Notes under the pieces: model-generated
Database searches by the model: none
The model's input: the letters and a program-made list of their open reading frames with translations, nothing else
What the model was told of the DNA's origin: nothing
Program-made: the position numbers and the translations under genes
Source of the DNA: Gammaproteobacteria bacterium
GTDB lineage: Bacteria > Pseudomonadota > Gammaproteobacteria > UBA6429 > Thiohalophilaceae
Direction of reading: 5' to 3'
Length of the DNA stretch: 5,309 nucleotides
Assembly (NCBI GenBank): GCA_013152045.1
Contig: JAADGZ010000229.1
Location: 1-5,309, forward strand
In this document: positions 1 to 3,462 of the stretch, one piece after another
How the letters are laid out: the number at the start of each line of letters is the position of its first letter
Numbering within the stretch: position 1 is the stretch's first letter

Positions 1-180
1 CAGGTTCAACTTCTGCATGCTGGCCCAGGTCCGGTTTTGCAGTAGAGACAGATCGGATGCTTGCATGTAGTAGAGTTCCCAGCCGCGCTGTTGGGCTTCC
101 AGCAGCATGGCCAGGGAGCTGTCTTTTTTCAGGTTAATGGAGCCGATGGGATCCATGATGACGCCGAGTTTAATGCTCAA
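1..180 (-). CDS. gshB: Glutathione synthetase, N-terminal part (cut by window edge)
   Basis: GshB is the cytoplasmic ATP-grasp enzyme that adds glycine to gamma-glutamylcysteine, the second step of glutathione synthesis. Only the first 60 residues are visible, with the frame open to base 1. The N-terminus reads MSIKLGVIMDPIGSINLKKD, followed by SSLAMLLEAQQRGWELYYM. It matches the family hallmarks MDPI, KKDSS and AMLLEAQ in the pre-ATP-grasp domain, including the usual start only a few residues before LGxxMDPI. The start codon appears to be TTG at 178-180, because no in-frame ATG lies upstream at a sensible distance and the next ATG falls inside the conserved MDPI motif. A TAAGG lies about nine bases before it. 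An ATT two codons later is a less likely start. The gene follows gshA on the same strand after 85 nt, so the two probably form a gshAB operon. The family call is secure from the N-terminus alone; the start codon is inferred. Confidence 0.93.
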   Translation of the reverse strand, partial: MSIKLGVIMDPIGSINLKKDSSLAMLLEAQQRGWELYYMQASDLSLLQNRTWASMQKLNL

Positions 181-199
181 TGGGGCTAACCTTAAGTAA
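181..199 (-). promoter_or_regulatory. Ribosome binding site of gshB
   Basis: Read on the minus strand, TAAGG sits about nine bases before the TTG at 178-180. It supports the TTG as the start of gshB, because no comparable purine run precedes the internal ATG at the conserved MDPI motif. The match to the Shine-Dalgarno consensus is partial, so together with the TTG a modest translation rate is expected. Confidence 0.5.
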
Positions 200-265
200 T
201 AAAAGCATATCAGAATGGAAGGACTGTCAGCCTGATAACAATTCTTGCAAAATAAATGCTTTATT

Positions 266-1591
266 TTACACCAAATGAATGTCGGCAGGGTTTTTCCAGT
301 CGGGTGGCGTATGTTCACGCGCTGCCGCTAGCAGTGCCAGGCGGGCAATGACGCCGTAGGCGTAAAAACGGTTGGGATCGGCGTCGGGTGACTTGCGGTT
401 GTCCGGGTTGTTGCAGGTTTCGGCAAAAGCCAGCGGCTCAAAGTGCATGCCCGGTGCGTTGAGATTTTCATTCGCGCCGCGTCCCGTATGTACCCGGTAA
501 AAACCGCCGATTACAAAATGATCCACCATATACACAACGGGTTCGGCGACCGACTGTTGGTCACCCCAGGTTTCGAAGGTGTAGACGCCTTCCTGGATCA
601 TGACTTCGGTTACCATCTGCCCACCCTTGCTCTTGGCCATACGGGTACGCTGTTTGCGATTGAGTTCTCTAACCTCAGCACCGCTATGGATGGTCATGAT
701 GCCCATACCGTAGGTGCCTGCATCGGCCTTGACGATGACGAAGGGGGGCTTGTCGATGTGATATTCGTCGTATTTTTTCTGGATTTCTAGCAACATACGA
801 TCGACGTTCTGGGCCAGACAGTCTTCGCCCTCGCGTTTCATGAAGTCGAGTTTGCCACAGTTGCAGAACAGAGGGGTGATCAGCCAGGGATCGATACCGG
901 TCAAGGCAGAAAATTCTTTTGTGGCGCGATGATATTCAGTGAAATGATCGGATTTCAGGCGGTTACTCCAACCCAGCTCCAGCGGCGGCAGGATCATTTG
1001 TTCCAGGTTTTCCAGGATTTCAGGTCGGCCTGACGAGAGATCGTTGTTAAGCAGCACCAGGCAGGGTTCATAATCATCAATTTTTACCTTGTTGTCCTGC
1101 CGTTGGATGGGTTCCAGCAGCAACTGCCGACCGGAAGGCAGGTCGATAGTCAATTTTTTCTCAAGTTCAGGTAAAAGGGAACCGATACGTATTTCAAACC
1201 CAGCTTTTGTAATGATTTCCTGCAGGGTGGCGAGACTTTCCAGGTAATACTGGTTGCGGGTGTGATTTTCTGGAATGAGCAGAATGCGCACCGCTTTGGG
1301 ACAGATCCGTTCCAGCACCGATTGCACGGCCTGGATGCTCAGGGTCATGAATGCGGGGTTGAGGTTGTTGAAGCCAGCAGGAAACAGATTGGTATCCACC
1401 GGCGCGAGTTTGAAGCCGGCATTGCGTAGATCAACCGAGGCATAAAATGGCGCAGGTGTTTTCAACCACTGTTGTCGGAACCAGGTTTCGATTTCAGCCT
1501 GCTGTTCCAGCAGATAGGTTTCGATATCACGCAGCGGTCCGGACAGAGCAGTGGTTAGATGGGGAACGGCGTGGAAGTGTTCAATGCTCAT
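266..1591 (-). CDS. gshA: Glutamate-cysteine ligase, proteobacterial (Acidithiobacillus-type) GshA
   Basis: This enzyme makes gamma-glutamylcysteine from glutamate, cysteine and ATP, the first and usually rate-limiting step of glutathione synthesis in the cytoplasm. The 441-residue protein resembles the glutamate-cysteine ligase family first described from Acidithiobacillus ferrooxidans (TIGR02049-like), not the E. coli GshA or plant-type families. Motifs I recognise are VDTNLFPAGFNNL (65-77), PENHTRN (107-113), NNDLSSG (182-188), a lysine- and glycine-rich stretch VIVKADAGTYGMG (285-297) that resembles an ATP-grasp nucleotide-binding loop, MIQEGV (331-336), GGFYRVH (362-368) and NLNAPGM (376-382). 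The ATG start at 1591 places the conserved HLTTALSGPL segment at residue 11, as expected, although no good Shine-Dalgarno sequence precedes it. The gene looks intact. gshB follows on the same strand, which strongly supports the assignment. Roles of individual residues are inferred from pattern only. Confidence 0.93.
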   Translation of the reverse strand: MSIEHFHAVPHLTTALSGPLRDIETYLLEQQAEIETWFRQQWLKTPAPFYASVDLRNAGFKLAPVDTNLFPAGFNNLNPAFMTLSIQAVQSVLERICPKAVRILLIPENHTRNQYYLESLATLQEIITKAGFEIRIGSLLPELEKKLTIDLPSGRQLLLEPIQRQDNKVKIDDYEPCLVLLNNDLSSGRPEILENLEQMILPPLELGWSNRLKSDHFTEYHRATKEFSALTGIDPWLITPLFCNCGKLDFMKREGEDCLAQNVDRMLLEIQKKYDEYHIDKPPFVIVKADAGTYGMGIMTIHSGAEVRELNRKQRTRMAKSKGGQMVTEVMIQEGVYTFETWGDQQSVAEPVVYMVDHFVIGGFYRVHTGRGANENLNAPGMHFEPLAFAETCNNPDNRKSPDADPNRFYAYGVIARLALLAAAREHTPPDWKNPADIHLV

Positions 1592-1634
1592 GTTTGATGT
1601 CTAAATTTGACCATGATTAAGGGTAAGCACAAGA

Positions 1635-1665
1635 CGGCTGGTATTAACAGGGTTCCACCAGGCCG
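1635..1665. repeat. Imperfect inverted repeat upstream of gshA
   Basis: CGG-CTGGT at 1635-1642 is complementary to ACCAG-G-CCG at 1657-1665, giving an 8-bp stem with one bulged G and a 14-base loop. It lies about 45 to 75 bases upstream of the gshA start codon, so it could be an operator for a dimeric regulator or a hairpin in the gshA leader. An outer AAGA (1631-1634) and TCTT (1673-1676) are also complementary. The function is unknown, and the symmetry is modest enough to be chance. Confidence 0.35.
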
Positions 1666-1805
1666 TATTTTGTCTTATGCAGATACTACGACTATGCCAG
1701 AGAATTCCGCAGGGGTAAATGTCCAGGTTGAATTGAACACAAATTAGACAGATGTTCAAGCTGGGTAGTTAGTAGAAATAAATAGTGAATATAGATGCTT
1801 ATGGA

Positions 1806-1864
1806 TTGTTTTTCAAAACTATGTTAAATATCCTGTTGGAAGCAAGTTTGTCCACAGGGATAAA
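1806..1864 (+). promoter_or_regulatory. Candidate sigma70-type promoters for pilG
   Basis: Two overlapping candidates with 17-base spacing face pilG. The first is TTGTTT (1806-1811) with TATCCT (1829-1834). The second is TTGGAA (1836-1841) with GATAAA (1859-1864). Each -10 matches the TATAAT consensus at four of six positions. They would give a leader of roughly 65 to 100 bases before the pilG ATG. The assignment is by eye only, and either or neither may be used. Confidence 0.3.
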
Positions 1865-1932
1865 GTAGCAGGGTTCAAATGCAGAGACTTGCAAAGTAAA
1901 AACGGGTGGCGGCAGTGCTAGCAGAGAAGCAA

Positions 1933-2316
1933 ATGGAAGATACATATCAGGGTTTAAAAGTAATGGTGATCGATGATAGTAAGACTATTCGCCGTACCGC
2001 TGAAACGCTGTTGAAAAAAGTAGGTTGTGATGTCGTAACGGCGTCCGATGGTTTTGAAGCTTTATCCAAAATCGCGGATAACCAGCCAGACATTATTTTT
2101 ATCGACATCATGATGCCGCGTCTCGATGGTTATCAGACCACAGCATTAATCAAAAATAATAAACGTTTCAGGAAGACACCGGTGGTAATGCTGTCCAGCA
2201 AGGATGGCTTGTTCGACCGGGCGCGGGGCCGAATCGTAGGTTCAGAACAGTATCTGACCAAGCCCTTCACCAAGGAAGAATTGCTTAACGCAATCAGGGA
2301 TCTTGTTCTTGGATAA
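1933..2316 (+). CDS. pilG: Twitching motility response regulator PilG
   Basis: PilG is a single-domain CheY-like response regulator, phosphorylated by the ChpA kinase, that promotes pilus extension and twitching motility. With the ATG at 1933 the protein has 127 residues and is almost entirely a receiver domain. The acidic pair is D14-D15 in MVIDDSKT, the phospho-acceptor is D58 in FIDIMMPRLDG, and the conserved switch residues are S88 in LSSKDG and K110 in YLTKPF. Position 58 agrees with the P. aeruginosa phosphorylation site. There is no output domain. An in-frame GTG at 1906 would add nine residues but has no Shine-Dalgarno sequence and lengthens the protein beyond its homologues; the ATG is preceded by the purine run AGAGAAG. 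It is the first gene of the pil cluster, with pilH following after 87 nt. Identity as PilG and not PilH rests on the TIRRTAETLLKKVGCDV and IKNN segments. Confidence 0.96.
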   Translation: MEDTYQGLKVMVIDDSKTIRRTAETLLKKVGCDVVTASDGFEALSKIADNQPDIIFIDIMMPRLDGYQTTALIKNNKRFRKTPVVMLSSKDGLFDRARGRIVGSEQYLTKPFTKEELLNAIRDLVLG

Positions 2317-2365
2317 ACCGGTAATCAGTTTTCAGTTACAGTAATTATAAAGTGTGAGTAACGTT

Positions 2366-2389
2366 GCCTGCCAGTGTCACTGGCAAGGC
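2366..2389 (+). repeat. Strong hairpin in the pilG-pilH spacer
   Basis: TGCCAGT (2369-2375) and ACTGGCA (2379-2385) are perfect complements around a 3-base loop. GCC (2366-2368) and GGC (2387-2389) extend the stem to 10 bp with one bulged A. The hairpin ends only three bases before the pilH Shine-Dalgarno sequence. No run of T follows, so it is not a typical intrinsic terminator; an mRNA-stability, processing or translation-modulating element is more plausible. A competing TTGCC (2364-2368) with GGCAA (2382-2386) pairing also exists. Confidence 0.6.
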
Positions 2390-2392
2390 TTG

Positions 2393-2398
2393 AAGGAG
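2393..2398 (+). promoter_or_regulatory. Strong ribosome binding site of pilH
   Basis: AAGGAG lies five bases before the ATG at 2404 and fixes the pilH start. It excludes an in-frame GTG at 2374 that would lie inside the hairpin arms and add ten residues not seen in PilH homologues. Confidence 0.85.
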
Positions 2399-2403
2399 AC
2401 ATA

Positions 2404-2769
2404 ATGGCGCGTATTTTGATTGTTGATGATTCACCGACTGAAGTTCATGCACTTAAAACCATGCTCGAAAAGCATGCTCATGAAGTGGATTCTGTCGATA
2501 ATGCAGAAGCCGGTATTGCGCGAGCAAAAGATTCTATGCCGGATGTTATTTTGATGGATGTGGTGATGCCGGGTATGAACGGTTTTCAGGCTACTCGGGC
2601 GATTAATCGGGATCCAGCGACACAAACCATACCGGTTATTATTGTGACCACCAAGGATCAGGAAACCGATCGTGTTTGGGGTCTGCGTCAGGGGGCAAAA
2701 GATTACATCACTAAGCCGGTGATGGAAGATGATTTAATGCTGAAAATCAGCAAGGTGCTGGCAGGGTAA
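2404..2769 (+). CDS. pilH: Twitching motility response regulator PilH
   Basis: PilH is the second single-domain receiver of the Pil-Chp system. In Pseudomonas it acts opposite to PilG, favouring pilus retraction or draining phosphate from the ChpA kinase. The protein has 121 residues, the same length as the P. aeruginosa protein, and begins MARILIVDDSPTE as expected. The acidic pair is D8-D9, the phospho-acceptor is D52 in LMDVVMPGMNGFQATR, and the conserved VTTKDQETD (81-89) and YITKPV (101-106) carry the switch threonine and lysine K104. No output domain is present. The start is fixed by AAGGAG at 2393-2398. pilI begins seven bases after its stop, with the pilI ribosome binding site inside the end of pilH, so the two are probably translationally linked. 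PilH and PilG are paralogues, and the WGLRQGAKDY segment separates PilH from PilG. Confidence 0.96.
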   Translation: MARILIVDDSPTEVHALKTMLEKHAHEVDSVDNAEAGIARAKDSMPDVILMDVVMPGMNGFQATRAINRDPATQTIPVIIVTTKDQETDRVWGLRQGAKDYITKPVMEDDLMLKISKVLAG

Positions 2770-2776
2770 AAAACAA

Positions 2777-3325
2777 ATGGCTAATTCAGGCACCGAGGTT
2801 TTTGCACTGCTACGTGATATTGAGTCGCGTAGTCGCCAAAAAGCACTGGGTTTGCCACAACAGCTTGCGATCAGGCATACCGAGACGGGAATTGGTTTTC
2901 TGTTACAGGATATCTCGCTAGTCGTTGCCACTAGTGAGATATCAGAAATCTTGCCCTATCCTCCTTTGACGCGAATTCCTGGCACACTTAACTGGATGAA
3001 AGGTGTTGCCAATATTCGTGGCACACTGGTGCCGATTATTGATTTACTGGGTTTTGTAAAGCAGGAACCTGCGCGCTTGAATCGTAAAAGTCGTGTTTTG
3101 GTTATGCGCCGGGGCGATCTTGTTAGCGGCCTGCTGGTTACTGAAGTCCTTGGCTTAAGGCACTTTTTCGCAGAAGAAAAAACAGCGGATCTACCACCGG
3201 CGCCGGAACGTTTGCAGTACTTGCTCGATGGCGGATACCAGCAGGGCGATCAACACTGGGGTATTTTCAGTAGCCAACGTTTGGCGGATATGCCTGAATT
3301 TATTAATGTTGCCGCAGAAGTTTGA
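2777..3325 (+). CDS. pilI: CheW-like adaptor protein PilI
   Basis: PilI is the CheW-type scaffold that couples the receptor PilJ to the ChpA histidine kinase under the inner membrane. The 182-residue protein has an N-terminal extension (about 1-35, including ESRSRQKALGLPQQ) typical of PilI, followed by a CheW domain. Recognisable CheW positions are GIGF (38-41), VVATSEISEIL (49-59), the hallmark GVANIRG (76-82) and PIIDL (86-90); RVLVMRRGDLVSGLLVTEVLG forms the later strands. The ATG at 2777 is preceded by AGGG (2763-2766) lying within the last codons of pilH, consistent with an operon and translational coupling. The stop at 3323 lies 137 nt before pilJ. Codons 45-56 form a long inverted repeat at 2909-2943. 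An ordinary intact gene otherwise. Confidence 0.94.
   Translation: MANSGTEVFALLRDIESRSRQKALGLPQQLAIRHTETGIGFLLQDISLVVATSEISEILPYPPLTRIPGTLNWMKGVANIRGTLVPIIDLLGFVKQEPARLNRKSRVLVMRRGDLVSGLLVTEVLGLRHFFAEEKTADLPPAPERLQYLLDGGYQQGDQHWGIFSSQRLADMPEFINVAAEV
2909..2943 (+). repeat. 14-bp inverted repeat inside pilI
   Basis: GATATCTCGCTAGT (2909-2922) and ACTAGTGAGATATC (2930-2943) pair over 14 positions, 13 Watson-Crick and one G-T (G-U in RNA), around a 7-base loop. It covers codons 45-56 of pilI (DISLVVATSEIS) without disturbing the frame. The stem is far longer than expected by chance in a coding region of this size. Its role is unknown; an internal mRNA structure, processing site or past small insertion are all possible. 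Confidence 0.75.
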
Positions 3326-3344
3326 TCCTCGGCAATAATCAAAC
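3320..3344 (+). repeat. Inverted repeat across the pilI stop codon
   Basis: GTTTGAT (3320-3326) and ATCAAAC (3338-3344) are perfect 7-bp complements with an 11-base loop. The left arm contains the pilI TGA stop. The stem is AT-rich and weak, and no T-tract follows. It is the first of several consecutive inverted repeats before pilJ. Confidence 0.35.
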
Positions 3345-3367
3345 AGGTTGAATTATTTTACTTAGGG

Positions 3368-3400
3368 AATGTGCCCCGTTTTTTAGGGGGCAATTATTGT
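3368..3400 (+). terminator. Possible attenuator-type hairpin between pilI and pilJ
   Basis: TGCCCC (3372-3377) pairs with GGGGCA (3387-3392) around a 9-base loop. AAT (3368-3370) and ATT (3393-3395) extend the stem to 9 bp with one bulged G. The T-run lies in the loop, and the downstream ATTGT is only mildly T-rich, so a complete intrinsic terminator is unlikely. A partial terminator or 3' processing hairpin that lowers pilJ output relative to pilI is possible. The placement between two genes of one pathway argues against full termination. Confidence 0.4.
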
Positions 3401-3409
3401 AAGGTTCCG

Positions 3410-3443
3410 ACTCAGGTTAGAACAAAGAACCGCTGAGTTCTAA
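3410..3443 (+). promoter_or_regulatory. Two mutually exclusive hairpins in the pilJ leader
   Basis: One hairpin pairs ACTCAG-GTT (3410-3418) with AAC-CG-CTGAGT (3428-3438), with a two-base bulge. The other pairs TTAGAAC (3417-3423) with GTTCTAA (3437-3443), a perfect 7-bp stem. They share bases 3417-3418 and 3437-3438, so only one can form at a time. They end eight bases before the pilJ Shine-Dalgarno sequence. This resembles a simple leader switch, but no aptamer or known riboswitch is recognisable and chance is not excluded. Confidence 0.35.
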
Positions 3444-3451
3444 ATTCAAAC

Positions 3452-3456
3452 AGGAG
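3452..3456 (+). promoter_or_regulatory. Ribosome binding site of pilJ
   Basis: AGGAG lies six bases before the ATG at 3463, an ideal distance. A second site, AGGAG at 3468-3472 overlapping GAGG, sits properly before another in-frame ATG at 3481. Either start is possible; the first is used here because its site comes first and is well spaced. Confidence 0.65.
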
Positions 3457-3462
3457 CACTCA

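Larger units (their letters stand above)
1592..1932. promoter_or_regulatory. Divergent gshA-pilG intergenic control region
   Basis: These 341 bases separate the divergent starts of gshA and pilG and must hold the promoters of both groups unless they lie further in. The half nearest gshA contains an imperfect inverted repeat (1635-1665). The middle, about 1735-1830, is markedly AT-rich and could serve as an UP-type element or bind nucleoid proteins. The half nearest pilG has two sigma70-like promoter candidates. I found no convincing sigma54 (-24/-12) site, CRP/Vfr box or tRNA. A 44-codon open frame (1613-1747, plus) is present but has no ribosome binding site. I could not identify a good promoter for gshA; a TTGTGC about 50 bases before its start is followed by only a poor -10. 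Confidence 0.6.

Noticed and set aside
208..237. TATCAG/CTGATA inverted repeat in the gshA-gshB spacer
   Set aside because: Only six AT-rich base pairs with an 18-base loop and no T-tract on either side; not convincing as a terminator or operator.
443..790. 115-codon plus-strand open frame opposite gshA
   Set aside because: It lies wholly antisense to the well-conserved gshA coding sequence, has no ribosome binding site and no recognisable domain; it reflects codon bias on the other strand.
1848..1856. TTGTCCACA, one mismatch from a DnaA box
   Set aside because: It is a single isolated near-match with a disfavoured G at position 3, with no other boxes or origin features nearby; it also overlaps the spacer of a promoter candidate.
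1906..1932. GTG start nine codons upstream for pilG
   Set aside because: No Shine-Dalgarno sequence precedes it, the added residues are not seen in PilG homologues, and the ATG at 1933 gives the expected N-terminus.
2374..2403. GTG start ten codons upstream for pilH
   Set aside because: It lies within the hairpin arms and upstream of the strong AAGGAG that serves the ATG at 2404, which yields the family's usual 121 residues.
2431..2931. Two minus-strand open frames opposite pilH and the start of pilI
   Set aside because: Both are short, low-complexity translations opposite clear receiver and CheW-domain genes, with no independent support.
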